Positions 35,052-44,805 of a stretch of 64,000 nucleotides of DNA are shown here, one piece after another (positions within the stretch are counted from its first letter, which is position 1; each line of letters starts with the position of its first letter). The stretch spans positions 62,001 through 126,000 of the forward strand of contig CAZTJF010000002.1 in assembly GCA_964613805.1 (NCBI GenBank), written 5' to 3'. A program made the position numbers and the translations under genes. The notes beneath the pieces are model-generated. The model had not been told where the DNA came from. It saw nothing but the letters and a program-made list of their open reading frames with translations, and did not search any database. This stretch comes from XYD12-FULL-36-8 sp964613805 (lineage in GTDB: Bacteria; Bacteroidota; Ignavibacteria; Ignavibacteriales; Ignavibacteriaceae).

Positions 35052-36848
35052 TTATTGCAAAAACAACATCTTTATTGTTTGATGAAATTTTGGAGTCGTA
35101 AGTCTACAAAGATAAACACCGGAAGGTAGTCGAACTGGAGTAAATTCAACCGAATAATTGCCTGAGGGTTTACTTTCCAAAATAAGATTTTCTACAAGAT
35201 TTCCAAGCATATCATAAACATCTAAGGAAATAAAAGCTTCCTCGGCTAGAGAAAAGTTGATTTTTGTTGAGGGATTGAAAGGATTGGGAAAATTTTGTAA
35301 TATAAAAAATTCTTCGGGATGATTTATGTCTTCCCAAATAGAAACAACTTTATTTATTCTAAAAGTTGTATCGCTAACATCAAAAATTATAGGTAACGAT
35401 TGATCGCTAATTCTAATTCTGCCTTGAGTTGTTGCGATACTAGGTACAATCCATGTATAAAGACCGCTACTTGAGTAATTCTCAGCAATTAGTTCGTAAC
35501 TTGCCCCATTATTTATTGAGTATTCTAACTTAACGTTGAGTATTTCGTTACTCGTCCATATTATATCAATTGAGTTCCCCCCTTGTAGAACTTCTCCACC
35601 ATTGGGATAAATAACTCTAATATTTTTTGATGAGACGATATTAAAATTACTATTGCTAATATCATAGTTGCTAAGATCGGCCTTATCGCTGATTCTTACT
35701 AGCCCTTGTGAAGATAATACATTTGGAACTTGCCACTCATAAATGCCTGTACTCAAAGTCGAATCAACTATTGAAATCCAATTAACTCCATTGTTTGTAG
35801 AATATTCAATTTTAACAGCAATAATACCAATACTTGACCACTCAATATTATAGATTGTTCCCGCTACAATATTCTCACCACCATTTGGTTTTATCACACC
35901 GATATTATTAGAATTATAATTGTATTTGAGAATTGTCCCCAATTCGCCAACTATATAACCAACGTTTGTTGTAGGGAACACGACTTTCTGTAAACTATAA
36001 TTGACCGGAGATGATTGTTTCTGCCAAGTTACCCCAGAATTTGTTGTCTTTAGAATAACTCCATTGTACCCACAAACCCAACCCTCATTTTCATTAGTGA
36101 AACAAACGCCATGTAACCATGAATACAATGAGGATTCTAATTGTGAAGTCCAATTAATGCCACCATCATTTGTTTTTAAAATTACCGCAGTGTTAACATT
36201 GCCACCGACAGTCCATCCCTTGTTACTGTTCACGAAGAAAACATCATAAAGCCATTGTAATGTAGGCAAAAAATTGTACTGCCAATTTGTTCCTCCATTA
36301 GTGGTTCTTAACATAAAGCCATTGGTTCCAACTGCCCACCCATATTTTTCTCTAAAGTATAAATCAAGCAAAGAATAATTACTGTAACCGTTTTGAACAT
36401 ACCAATTTATTCCTCCATCAGTTGATTTAATCAAATAAACATAGCGGACCTGATTGGTAACATACGTACTCAGAGCAAAACCATCAGATTTATTTAAAAA
36501 CCAAACTGAAGCAATATCATCATTACTGAACTGAGAGGACATCCAATTAGCACCACCATTTGTTGTCCTTAGTATAATTCCATTCGTTCCACCTATCCAT
36601 CCTGTATACGAATCAATAAAACAAACAGATAGATAGTCATTTGTTGGCGCTGATTGGGGAATCCACGTATTTCCACCATTAGTAGTTTTGAGTATGGTTC
36701 CAGCATGACCCACTACCCAGCCTGTATCAATTGAAACAAATGAAATGTCTCTGAGAAAGGATGAAACACCGCTTTGAAGCTGGCGCCAATAATCTTGGCA
36801 AAATAACTGAACGGAATAAAGCATGAAAAGTAAAAGAGTTACTTTCAT
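35052..36848 (-). CDS. Secreted YCF48/BNR-repeat protein with T9SS sorting domain
   Basis: 598 residues. AGGAGG lies before the ATG. After the signal peptide (ending LFCQ) there are about seven repeats of 40-45 residues with ILKTTNGG..W and GW.VG patterns, as in YCF48-like propellers. Two IEWSS/VKIEYSTNNG..W domains (Kre9/Knh-like, about 315-500) follow. The T9SS type A domain has NFPNPFNPSTKINFS, then SGVYLCRL and ends IKMLFLQ. It is likely a surface or secreted scaffold or binding protein; no catalytic site is seen. Confidence 0.85.
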   Translation of the reverse strand: MKVTLLLFMLYSVQLFCQDYWRQLQSGVSSFLRDISFVSIDTGWVVGHAGTILKTTNGGNTWIPQSAPTNDYLSVCFIDSYTGWIGGTNGIILRTTNGGANWMSSQFSNDDIASVWFLNKSDGFALSTYVTNQVRYVYLIKSTDGGINWYVQNGYSNYSLLDLYFREKYGWAVGTNGFMLRTTNGGTNWQYNFLPTLQWLYDVFFVNSNKGWTVGGNVNTAVILKTNDGGINWTSQLESSLYSWLHGVCFTNENEGWVCGYNGVILKTTNSGVTWQKQSSPVNYSLQKVVFPTTNVGYIVGELGTILKYNYNSNNIGVIKPNGGENIVAGTIYNIEWSSIGIIAVKIEYSTNNGVNWISIVDSTLSTGIYEWQVPNVLSSQGLVRISDKADLSNYDISNSNFNIVSSKNIRVIYPNGGEVLQGGNSIDIIWTSNEILNVKLEYSINNGASYELIAENYSSSGLYTWIVPSIATTQGRIRISDQSLPIIFDVSDTTFRINKVVSIWEDINHPEEFFILQNFPNPFNPSTKINFSLAEEAFISLDVYDMLGNLVENLILESKPSGNYSVEFTPVRLPSGVYLCRLTTPKFHQTIKMLFLQ

Positions 36849-36876
36849 ATGACCTCCTGCTAATCAGTATTAGGTT

Positions 36877-37599
36877 TTATTTTATGATTATCGCTAATTG
36901 CAAATAATTATTGATCGCACCCAAAACTTCAAATTTTATTTTATAAGCCGTCGTAAATTCTAAGAAAGCTTTAAACTCGTGAGTTGGTACCCCAAATTCA
37001 TCAAAAATGATAATATCTTCTTGCTTTAATTTAGGATAAATAAAAGCCAATACAAAAAGCGTAGATGAGTACAAGTCCGCATCTAAATGAATTACTTTTT
37101 TTCTATCTAAAGTGTTGTTATTAAAAAAGTCAGGAAGAGAATTTTGAAATAATCCGCTAATAAATCGTACTCTTGTATCAGATATTCTGGGTGTATTTCC
37201 ATCAGTATCATAATCTTTTTTCTTCATAACCCCAAAATCTTCTGGTAAGCCAGTGAAAACATCAAAACCAAAAAACCTGCAATTAGGATTTTTAATTTTC
37301 TCGACCCACCATCTAAATGATATCCCATCGGCAACTCCAAATTCAAAAAAATCGAAATTATCATTTTTAACAAAATTTTCAATAATATAAGCATGTAGCT
37401 TAAACCTGTCGTCATAATTAACATGATGGTTGTAAAAATCATTAAACACGAGTTTTTTATTTTCATTTATCCAATTGGATAACTTTGATAAATAGGAAAG
37501 GTTTAAAAGAAAATTTTCGAATGGTTGGATTAAAATATGTAACTTAAACTTAAAGAATATAGCTTTGATTTTTCTTATGAAGTATAATTTTAAGAGCAT
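36877..37599 (-). CDS. TylF/MycF-like SAM-dependent methyltransferase
   Basis: 240 residues. The SAM-binding motif FFEFGVADGISFRWWV lies near residue 80, followed by FFGFDVFTGLPEDF and the acidic HLDADLYSSTLFVL and IIIFDEFGVPTHE segments that resemble the metal and catalytic region of TylF/MycF O-methyltransferases. Such genes often modify surface sugars. No sugar gene is directly adjacent; the T9SS gene follows after 28 bases. The N-terminal 40 residues are poorly conserved. Confidence 0.75.
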   Translation of the reverse strand: MLLKLYFIRKIKAIFFKFKLHILIQPFENFLLNLSYLSKLSNWINENKKLVFNDFYNHHVNYDDRFKLHAYIIENFVKNDNFDFFEFGVADGISFRWWVEKIKNPNCRFFGFDVFTGLPEDFGVMKKKDYDTDGNTPRISDTRVRFISGLFQNSLPDFFNNNTLDRKKVIHLDADLYSSTLFVLAFIYPKLKQEDIIIFDEFGVPTHEFKAFLEFTTAYKIKFEVLGAINNYLQLAIIIK

Positions 37600-37749
37600 A
37601 TTTTTTTTGCGAGATAATTAACACCTGATAGAATCTTCTTAACTCAATTATAACTACAATTATACAAAATCTTAGAATACAGAGTAGATATCTTAATTCA
37701 CAGAGTAAAACAAGGTACTTTGGAGTACTTTAAATTTTTAATAAAGATT

Positions 37750-38193
37750 CTACTCTCTAACAACCCATACTTTAATCTTTGCACTTACTTTTGGATTAAG
37801 TTTAATGCTAACACCGTAAATGCCCAAAGACTTGATCTGTTCTTCAATTTCAATTTTTCTTTTATCAATTTCATAACCTTTTTCAGTTAAGGCATCGGCA
37901 ATCATTTGATTTGTCACCGTTCCAAAAATTTTATCTTCTTCACCAACTTGAACTGGAATTGTCACAGAAACTTTTTCCAATTCGCCGGCAAGCTTTTCAG
38001 ATTTAACAAATTCCTGCTGCTCTTTTTTAGCATGTACTTTCTTTTCTTCTTCAAGAGCAATTAAGTTCCCTTTTAATGCAGCATAGGCAATTTTTCTTGG
38101 AAGCAAAAAATTGTGGGCAAAACCAGGTTTAACTTCAACAACATCTCCGATCTTCCCAAGAGAATCATAATCTTTTCTTAATATTACTTTCAT
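37750..38193 (-). CDS. rplI: 50S ribosomal protein L9
   Basis: 147 residues. MKVILRKDYDSLGKIGDVVEVKPGFAHNFLLPRKIA, read as two conserved blocks, is the L9 N-domain; the C-domain contains FGTVTNQMIADAL. GGAGGA precedes the start. It is the last gene of the rpsF-ssb-rpsR-rplI operon. Confidence 0.96.
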   Translation of the reverse strand: MKVILRKDYDSLGKIGDVVEVKPGFAHNFLLPRKIAYAALKGNLIALEEEKKVHAKKEQQEFVKSEKLAGELEKVSVTIPVQVGEEDKIFGTVTNQMIADALTEKGYEIDKRKIEIEEQIKSLGIYGVSIKLNPKVSAKIKVWVVRE

Positions 38194-38210
38194 TCAGTCC
38201 TCCGGATAAT

Positions 38211-38441
38211 TTATCTTGCGCTTTCAGAAACATATGGTAAAAGTGCCATATGTCTTGCGCGTTTTATTGCTAAGGCCAATTGTCTCTGATATTTTGAGGA
38301 TGTTCCTGTGATTCTCTTAGGAATTATCTTACCTTGCTCAGAAACGAATTTTTGTAAAAGTTTAATATCTTTAAAATCAATGTACTTGATATTATTCTGA
38401 GTAAACCTGCATACTTTTTTTGTTTTAATTTCTTTTTTCAT
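38211..38441 (-). CDS. rpsR: 30S ribosomal protein S18
   Basis: 76 residues, small and basic. IDFKDIKLLQKFVSEQGKI and KRITGTSSKYQRQLALAIKRARHMALLPY form the S18 signature. It lies 15 bases after ssb and 17 before rplI in the conserved operon; S18 and S6 bind 16S rRNA together. Confidence 0.96.
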   Translation of the reverse strand: MKKEIKTKKVCRFTQNNIKYIDFKDIKLLQKFVSEQGKIIPKRITGTSSKYQRQLALAIKRARHMALLPYVSESAR

Positions 38442-38456
38442 TCAATTACCGTTTAA

Positions 38457-38939
38457 TTATTTAATGAGATTAGATTCTTCGTTAGATAAAAATTTATCGA
38501 AACTATCATTTTTAAAGCTGGGTGTATCCTCATCAGTAAAAACTTCGTGCTCGTCAACTTCAACAATATGACCATTATCTTCGTCAGCTTTTAACCTTTT
38601 GTTTAAAAATTGAATTCTGCGTGCTTTAATTTCTACAATACTTCTATTATGCCCGTCATCAGTTTTCCATGCGCGGCTTTGAAGCTCGCCATCAACTAAA
38701 ACAGCTGAACCTTTTCTTAACCTTTCCCTGCAGCTTTCTGCCAATCTGTTCCAGGCAACAACTCCCACATAACAGACATCCTCCTGCCATTGGTTTGAAC
38801 TATCCCTGTATTTTCTGTTTGATGCAATTGTGAAATTTGCTACAGGTGTGCTGTTGGTGGTTTGCCTGAAAATGGGATCTTTTGTTAGGTTTCCGGCAAC
38901 TATTACGTAGTTAATTTCTGGCATTCGCAAGTCAGCCAT
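38457..38939 (-). CDS. ssb: Single-stranded DNA-binding protein
   Basis: 160 residues from ATG 38939, which has GGAGG at the right distance; that site lies inside the longer frame from 38954. The N-terminal OB fold begins MPEINYVIVAGNLTKDPIFRQT and contains NRKYRDSSNQWQEDVCYVGVVAW. The acidic C-terminal region (DEDTPSFKNDSF) ends in NEESNLIK and lacks the usual DDDIPF tip that binds partner proteins. It lies between rpsF and rpsR, the standard arrangement. Another SSB may exist elsewhere. Confidence 0.92.
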   Translation of the reverse strand: MADLRMPEINYVIVAGNLTKDPIFRQTTNSTPVANFTIASNRKYRDSSNQWQEDVCYVGVVAWNRLAESCRERLRKGSAVLVDGELQSRAWKTDDGHNRSIVEIKARRIQFLNKRLKADEDNGHIVEVDEHEVFTDEDTPSFKNDSFDKFLSNEESNLIK

Positions 38940-38986
38940 TTTGTTTTCCTCCATGCTTAATCACAAATTTTATTGATATCAATTAG

Positions 38987-39388
38987 TTATTCATCCTCTG
39001 GTTCGGACAATTTAATGGGCGGTTCAATATCTTCAACTATTGCGTCAATTTGCTGGATTGGAACAGCTTTATTTTTTTCGATTTGTTCCAATGCAATTTC
39101 ATCTAGCTTAATGTTAATAAATCTAAGAATATGATCATCGAGAGTGTAAAACCTTTCTAGTCTGGAAATTATTGTGGTAGGGGCGTCAAATCTAAAAATA
39201 GCATAATATCCAATTTTGCTTTTATTAACCATGTAAGCTAAACGTTTCCTTCCCCAATTTTCAATTTCCCTTATCTCACCACCGTTAGCAGTAATCGTTT
39301 CTTTTATTTTAGATATTATACCCTCAATTTGAGGATCATCAAGAGATGCGTTAATTAAAACGGTACTCTCGTAGGTTTGTTGTCTCAT
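38987..39388 (-). CDS. rpsF: 30S ribosomal protein S6
   Basis: 133 residues. YESTVLINASLDDPQIEGII, IREIENWGRKRLAYMVNKSKIGYYAIFRFDA and LRFINIKLDE match S6. The C-terminal tail is acidic, as often seen. AAGGGAAA precedes the ATG. It heads the operon; no autoregulatory RNA structure was examined. Confidence 0.95.
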   Translation of the reverse strand: MRQQTYESTVLINASLDDPQIEGIISKIKETITANGGEIREIENWGRKRLAYMVNKSKIGYYAIFRFDAPTTIISRLERFYTLDDHILRFINIKLDEIALEQIEKNKAVPIQQIDAIVEDIEPPIKLSEPEDE

Positions 39389-39466
39389 TCTATTTCCCTT
39401 CGGATAATATAGCCCTCTCTAATGGAGAAGGCAGGGTTAAACATATAAAATTATTTCTATTCAAAT

Positions 39467-41665
39467 TTATTTAATTAAAGGTGCAATTACAAGCGAAACG
39501 ACAGCCATTAATTTAAGAAGTATGTTCAATGATGGTCCCGATGTATCCTTAAATGGATCACCGACAGTATCACCGACGACAGCTGCTTTATGAGCATCTG
39601 AGCCCTTATAATATTTTTGACCGTTTATGTCAATACCTTCTTCAAACATTTTTTTTGCGTTATCCCATGCACCTCCAGCATTTGCCTGGAAAATAGCCAT
39701 AAGAACACCCGTAACGGTAACTCCGGCAATGAGACCACCGAGCATTTCTTTTCCACCTAAGAAACCAGTTACAACAGGTACAATTACAGCCATTAGTCCT
39801 GGAACAACCATTTGCTTAATTGCAGATTTAGTGGATATTTCAACACACTTACCGTATTCGGCTTTACCGTCTGCCTCGTGAAAAATCTTTTGATCCTCAG
39901 CACTCCAATCTTTTAATTCTTTTCCTTGATTTTTTCTCATCATGTCAAGTGCTGCTTTAAGTGCAGGTATAGTATTAAACTGTCTTCTGACTTCTTCAAT
40001 CATAGACATTGCAGCACGCCCGACAGACTGCATTGCCATAGACGAAAATAAAAAGGGAATCATCGAACCTATGAGTAAACCTGCCATCACAACCGCTTTT
40101 GAAATATCTATGGATTTGAGATGTGCCGATACCATAAAAGCTCCAAACAAAGCTAACGCAGTAAGTGCTGCTGAACCAATTGCAAATCCTTTGCCTATTG
40201 CGGCGGTTGTATTTCCAACTGCATCTAATTTGTCAGTTCTCGATCGCACTTCTTTTGGTAATTCGGACATTTCTGCAATACCGCCTGCATTATCTGAAAT
40301 AGGACCATACGCATCTACTGCTAATTGAATTCCTAAAATAGAAAGCATCCCAACTGCTGCTATTGCAATTCCATACAAACCGCCAAAATAAAAAGATAAT
40401 ATTATTGCCGATGCAAGAACAATAATTGGCAGAGCTGTTGACTTCATTCCAACACTTAAGCCAGAAATAATATTAGTTGCTGCTCCAGTTAAAGACTGAC
40501 GTACAATGCTTAATACCGGGGCTTTACCGCTCCCTGTATAATATTCTGTAATCATTCCAATTAATGCACCAGCAGCTATTCCAATCACAGTAGCAAAGTA
40601 AATATTTGTTGAGGTATAATAATTTCCTTCCCCGCTAAAATCATAAAGTGGATCTTTATATAACCAAGATTCGGGTAGTAACCATTTGATAATAAACCAT
40701 GAGGCAATCATCATCAATATACCGGCAACAATATTCCCGAGGTTTAGTGCCTTCTGGGGATCACCGCCTTCTTTCACTCGAACGAAGAAAGTACCTATGA
40801 TTGACATTATAATACCAACGCCTGCAATCATTAAAGGCAGAAGAACAGCTCCTAAGCCAGCTGTTGTCTCTTGAAAAGCTGGAATCATAAAAAATGATGC
40901 ACCAAGAACCATCGTACCGACAATTGATCCAACATATGATTCAAATAAGTCAGCTCCCATACCAGCAACGTCACCAACGTTATCGCCAACATTATCTGCA
41001 ATTGTAGCGGGATTAAGCGGGTGATCTTCCGGAATACCTGCTTCAATTTTGCCTACGAGGTCAGCACCCACATCTGCAGCTTTGGTATAAATTCCACCTC
41101 CAACTCTTGCAAATAATGCAATAGATGAAGCACCAAAAGAAAATCCTGTTATAACAATAATGATTTTGTCAACTCCTGATTGAGTATCCATTCCATACAT
41201 TGAACTGTATATTAGGAATAAAGTACCAAGACCTATAACACCTAATCCAACAACACCCATTCCCATAACAGATCCACCGGTAAAAGCAATTTTCAATGCT
41301 TTGTCAAGACCTGTCCGTGCAGCATTTGTAGTTCGTACATTAGCTTTGGTTGCTACCCTCATACCAATAAAACCGGCAAGTGCGGAACAAAATGCACCGA
41401 CTACAAATGAAAGACCAACTAGTGGAGAAGAATTTTCGTCAGTTGAACCACCATATGCAAGAAGCAATGCAACAAATAAAACAAACACAGCAAGAACTTT
41501 GTACTCCGCTTTTAAAAACGCCATTGCACCTTCAGCAATATGCTGCGCAATTTTTTGCATTTTTTCTGTGCCCGGATCCTGTTTTTTAATCCAAGATGTT
41601 TTCCAGAATGTATAAATAAGCGCAATTATTCCGAATAAAGGAATAATCTGAAAACTTAAGTCCAT
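39467..41665 (-). CDS. hppA: Membrane-bound pyrophosphatase, K+-dependent type
   Basis: 732 residues from ATG 41665, which has GGAGAG in front. About 16 membrane helices. The substrate site shows DVGADLVGKIEAGIPEDHPLNPATIADNVGDNVGDVAGMGADLFE (read in parts) and the second DNAGGIAEM and GDTVGDPFKDTSGPSLNIL motifs. The GNTTAAIGKG segment has alanine where K+-independent enzymes have lysine (GNTTKA), so the enzyme should need K+. It uses pyrophosphate hydrolysis to pump Na+ or H+; which of the two is not decided here. It is a single gene between rpsF and pth. Confidence 0.94.
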   Translation of the reverse strand: MDLSFQIIPLFGIIALIYTFWKTSWIKKQDPGTEKMQKIAQHIAEGAMAFLKAEYKVLAVFVLFVALLLAYGGSTDENSSPLVGLSFVVGAFCSALAGFIGMRVATKANVRTTNAARTGLDKALKIAFTGGSVMGMGVVGLGVIGLGTLFLIYSSMYGMDTQSGVDKIIIVITGFSFGASSIALFARVGGGIYTKAADVGADLVGKIEAGIPEDHPLNPATIADNVGDNVGDVAGMGADLFESYVGSIVGTMVLGASFFMIPAFQETTAGLGAVLLPLMIAGVGIIMSIIGTFFVRVKEGGDPQKALNLGNIVAGILMMIASWFIIKWLLPESWLYKDPLYDFSGEGNYYTSTNIYFATVIGIAAGALIGMITEYYTGSGKAPVLSIVRQSLTGAATNIISGLSVGMKSTALPIIVLASAIILSFYFGGLYGIAIAAVGMLSILGIQLAVDAYGPISDNAGGIAEMSELPKEVRSRTDKLDAVGNTTAAIGKGFAIGSAALTALALFGAFMVSAHLKSIDISKAVVMAGLLIGSMIPFLFSSMAMQSVGRAAMSMIEEVRRQFNTIPALKAALDMMRKNQGKELKDWSAEDQKIFHEADGKAEYGKCVEISTKSAIKQMVVPGLMAVIVPVVTGFLGGKEMLGGLIAGVTVTGVLMAIFQANAGGAWDNAKKMFEEGIDINGQKYYKGSDAHKAAVVGDTVGDPFKDTSGPSLNILLKLMAVVSLVIAPLIK

Positions 41666-41685
41666 ATTTCTCTCCAATATTGCAT

Positions 41686-42285
41686 TTATGAATTGATATC
41701 TGAATTGTTATTTGGCTTAGTTAATTTACTGTTTACATCCAATAATTGTTTTTTACCGCCGCAGATGAATGCTTCGGTTAACTTTAAGCAATTTTCGAAC
41801 ACATCTTTCATCAACTTTAGGTCATCATTACTGAAATCGGAAAGCACATAATCAGCGATATTATCTTGTGAAAATTCATTGCCTCCAACTCCTATTCTTA
41901 ATCGTAAAAAATCTTCAGAAGCAAGATGATAGATTATCGAGCTGACTCCCTTATGCCCGCCATCACCACCGGTTAACTTAACCCGGAAAGCCCCGCTTGT
42001 TAAATAAACATCATCATGAATAACAAGCAGATCATCAATGGTTGCATTATAATTTGAAATAGCTTGCACTGAAGAAAAGCCGCTGTTATTTACATAGTTA
42101 GATGGCTTAATTAAACTAAAATGATTTTCACCAATTTTATGTTCAGCCAGGTAAAAATCATTTGGGGAGGGATTAAACGAAATGGCGTATTTATTTGCAA
42201 GGAAATCTAAAAACATGAATCCAACATTGTGTCTATTGTTTCGATACCGCTCACCCTCATTACCAATGCCCAAAATCAATCGCAC
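41686..42285 (-). CDS. pth: Peptidyl-tRNA hydrolase
   Basis: 199 residues from a GTG start. LILGIGNEGERYRNNRHNVGFMFLD has the catalytic histidine in RHNVGF; KPSNYVNNSG and VIHDDVYL supply the other conserved residues. It recycles tRNA from prematurely released peptidyl-tRNA. It follows rplY after 8 bases in the conserved prs-rplY-pth cluster. Confidence 0.94.
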   Translation of the reverse strand: MRLILGIGNEGERYRNNRHNVGFMFLDFLANKYAISFNPSPNDFYLAEHKIGENHFSLIKPSNYVNNSGFSSVQAISNYNATIDDLLVIHDDVYLTSGAFRVKLTGGDGGHKGVSSIIYHLASEDFLRLRIGVGGNEFSQDNIADYVLSDFSNDDLKLMKDVFENCLKLTEAFICGGKKQLLDVNSKLTKPNNNSDINS

Positions 42286-42293
42286 TAAAAAAA

Positions 42294-42941
42294 TTATTCT
42301 TTTTCTTCTTCTTCGTCAGTTTTACCCTTACCTATAACTTCGGGTTCGGCAGGTGCTTCAGCTGCAACTTCAGCAGCAACAGGTTCTTTCTCAACCTTCG
42401 GATGTACAACTGCAACAATTACCGTTTCGGGCGGGGTTAGTATTGTAACGTTTTCAAATGACAGTTCAGATGGATGGATTGATTCGCCTAATTTTAAATT
42501 CGTTATATCAATTGTAAGAAATTGGGGAATATCATTTGGATAACATTCAATTTCCAACTTGTGTAAAACTTGTTGGACAATTCCACCTTCTTTAATTCCA
42601 ATTGCAGTTCCTTTGTACTGTATCGGAACTTCTAATTGAAACATCTCGCCTTCTATTAACCCAAGCAAATCGAAATGAACAATTGATTCAGTGACCGGAT
42701 CGAATTGCACATCTTTTACAACACAATCATATTGCTTATCATTCTCCACATCAAGCGAAATTAGATGGGTTTTAGATGTAAATATAAATGGCCGGATCGC
42801 TTTTTCTGAAACCTCAATTGGAATTGGTTTATTCACTCTGGAATAAAATATTCCTGGAACCCTTCCACTGCTGCGAATTTTACTTCTTGCGGATTTACTT
42901 ATTTCAGTTCTGATATTTACTTTTAGAGATTGTTTTTCCAT
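42294..42941 (-). CDS. rplY: 50S ribosomal protein L25, CTC-type
   Basis: 215 residues: an N-terminal L25 domain (LKVNIRTEISKSARSKIRSSGRVPGIFYS) and the CTC C-terminal domain (EVPIQYKGTAIGIKEGGIVQQVLHKLEIEC), then an Ala/Glu-rich tail. It binds 5S rRNA. It is the middle gene of prs-rplY-pth. Confidence 0.93.
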   Translation of the reverse strand: MEKQSLKVNIRTEISKSARSKIRSSGRVPGIFYSRVNKPIPIEVSEKAIRPFIFTSKTHLISLDVENDKQYDCVVKDVQFDPVTESIVHFDLLGLIEGEMFQLEVPIQYKGTAIGIKEGGIVQQVLHKLEIECYPNDIPQFLTIDITNLKLGESIHPSELSFENVTILTPPETVIVAVVHPKVEKEPVAAEVAAEAPAEPEVIGKGKTDEEEEKE

Positions 42942-42961
42942 TATTGCTCCAATATTAAAAA

Positions 42962-43909
42962 TTAACCTTTATCTACATCAAACAATGAACTAATTGATTC
43001 ATTATCATGAGTTCTTATAATTGCTTCTGCTAAAATTTCAGCAGCCGAAACTACAGAAATCTTTTCTAAATTATCACTATGCTTAAACTTTATTGAATCT
43101 GAAACTAACAGCTTTGTTATTTGCGAATTACGAATTCTTTCTAAAGCTGGACCGGAAAACAAAGGATGAGTAACAGCTCCATAAATATTTTTTGCCCCTT
43201 CTTTCTTTAGGGCATCAATTGCACTCACAAAAGTTCCTGCTGTATCAATTAAGTCATCCACAATTAAAACATCCTTATCTTGTACACTTCCAATAATGTG
43301 AACGACCTCTGCAAGATTTTGTTTTGGTCTTCTTTTATCAATAACAACTAAACTTGCGTTAAGACGTTTTGCATAAGACCTTGCTATTTTGATCCCGCCG
43401 ACATCCGGTGATACAACAACTAAATTATCTTTGATATCATTGAAAAGACCACTAAAAATTGATGAGCCGTATAAGTGATCAAAGGGAATATCAAAAAAAC
43501 CTTGAATTTGTGCGGCGTGCAAATCCATCGTTATTACTCTATCTGCACCAGCAATGGTTATTAAATTGGCAACGAGTTTAGCAGTTATAGAAACTCTTGG
43601 TTGATCTTTTCTATCTTGCCTCGAATAACCAAAATAAGGAATAACCGCTGTTATTCTGTTTGCCGAAGCTCTTTTTGCTGCATCAACCATAATCAATAAC
43701 TCAAGCAGATTTTCAGCAGGCGGATTGGTTGATTGAATTATGAAAATATCCGAACCCCGAATATTTTCAAGGTACTTAACCCAAATTTCTCCATCGCTGA
43801 ATCGCTTTAACTCAATTAAACCTAATGGTTTATTGAGCTTGGCTGCAATTTTTTCAGCAAGCGGCAAATTAGAACTTCCTGAAAAAATTTTAAAGTCTTC
43901 AGTAACCAT
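42962..43909 (-). CDS. prs: Ribose-phosphate pyrophosphokinase
   Basis: 315 residues. FSGSSNLPLAEKIAAKL, the flexible-loop GYSRQDRKDQPR, DLHAAQIQGFFDIP and the PRPP loop DDLIDTAGT are all present, as in class I PRPP synthetases. It makes PRPP from ribose-5-P and ATP for nucleotide, His and Trp synthesis. It heads the operon with rplY and pth; 111 bases separate it from the lipoprotein gene upstream. Confidence 0.95.
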   Translation of the reverse strand: MVTEDFKIFSGSSNLPLAEKIAAKLNKPLGLIELKRFSDGEIWVKYLENIRGSDIFIIQSTNPPAENLLELLIMVDAAKRASANRITAVIPYFGYSRQDRKDQPRVSITAKLVANLITIAGADRVITMDLHAAQIQGFFDIPFDHLYGSSIFSGLFNDIKDNLVVVSPDVGGIKIARSYAKRLNASLVVIDKRRPKQNLAEVVHIIGSVQDKDVLIVDDLIDTAGTFVSAIDALKKEGAKNIYGAVTHPLFSGPALERIRNSQITKLLVSDSIKFKHSDNLEKISVVSAAEILAEAIIRTHDNESISSLFDVDKG

Positions 43910-44020
43910 TTTTAGCTGATTTGCTTTTACTTTTACAGAAAAGAGTCACAAATATATGTATTTCACCCTGGTATGTCAATAAAATGAACTGTTAAATATT
44001 GTTGGAAAATTTACTTAAAA

Positions 44021-44695
44021 CTAATCTTTTTTCTTTCTGAAGAGGAAAATAATCACTACTAAAAGGACCAGACCGGAGAGAATATAAATCCAATAAGGAG
44101 TTTGTTTCAGTTTAAATGGTTTGAAAGAAACCAAAATAGTTTTACCGCTGCCAATATCATCCAAAGTATAATTCCAAATCAATGTCCGTCCCTCATTGTC
44201 CTGAGCGTTGTGAGTAATTATCTCCCCGCCAAAAGTATATTTATACTGGATTTTAAAATCGCTTCTATTAACACCGAATCCTGTAGCAATTGGCGGAATA
44301 AATTGGGAAAACGTTTTCTGTCCGGCTGCTCCATCCTTAAGTGAGAATTTATATTCTTTGAATGATTTATGGTTGTTTAGTGAATCAATGTTTGGAAATG
44401 TTATTTCTATTATAGCATGCAGTGTATTGTCTGTTGTATCTGTATAAACCTCGATATCATCAATGGTATTGTAAGGAGACTGAAAAGCGCTTTGTAGTGA
44501 ATCTGAATTAAACAATCCAATTTTTTCAGCAATTACAGAATTTTCATTTCCAAGAGCTTTCATCCAGTAGCTTATTTTCATTACTCCGGAGCCATCTGCA
44601 TATAAATTTACATCCTGTATATAATTTAGACAACTAATGTTGATGATAGGAATTAATATTAGAAAAAAATTTTTTATTCTGGTTAAACTATTCAT
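44021..44695 (-). CDS. Lipoprotein with C-terminal membrane helix, unknown
   Basis: 224 residues. The signal peptide ends NISC (C22, lipobox-like). The body begins LNYIQDVNLYADGSGVMKIS, faintly like LppM/DUF3153 proteins, then strands, and ends in a single hydrophobic helix (WIYILSGLVLLVVIIFLF) with a Lys-rich tail. That tail-anchored layout suggests it spans from a lipid-modified N-terminus to an inner-membrane anchor, with the domain in the periplasm. The LppM similarity is weak. Confidence 0.6.
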   Translation of the reverse strand: MNSLTRIKNFFLILIPIINISCLNYIQDVNLYADGSGVMKISYWMKALGNENSVIAEKIGLFNSDSLQSAFQSPYNTIDDIEVYTDTTDNTLHAIIEITFPNIDSLNNHKSFKEYKFSLKDGAAGQKTFSQFIPPIATGFGVNRSDFKIQYKYTFGGEIITHNAQDNEGRTLIWNYTLDDIGSGKTILVSFKPFKLKQTPYWIYILSGLVLLVVIIFLFRKKKD

Positions 44696-44805
44696 TTGGA
44701 TATTTTTTGAAGGATTTGTTGAGTAATAAAATTTTCACTTGAACAATTTATAGAATTATTTACTTTTTTTCATTAAGTTTTACACGAAAATTTTAGGAAG
44801 AAAAA

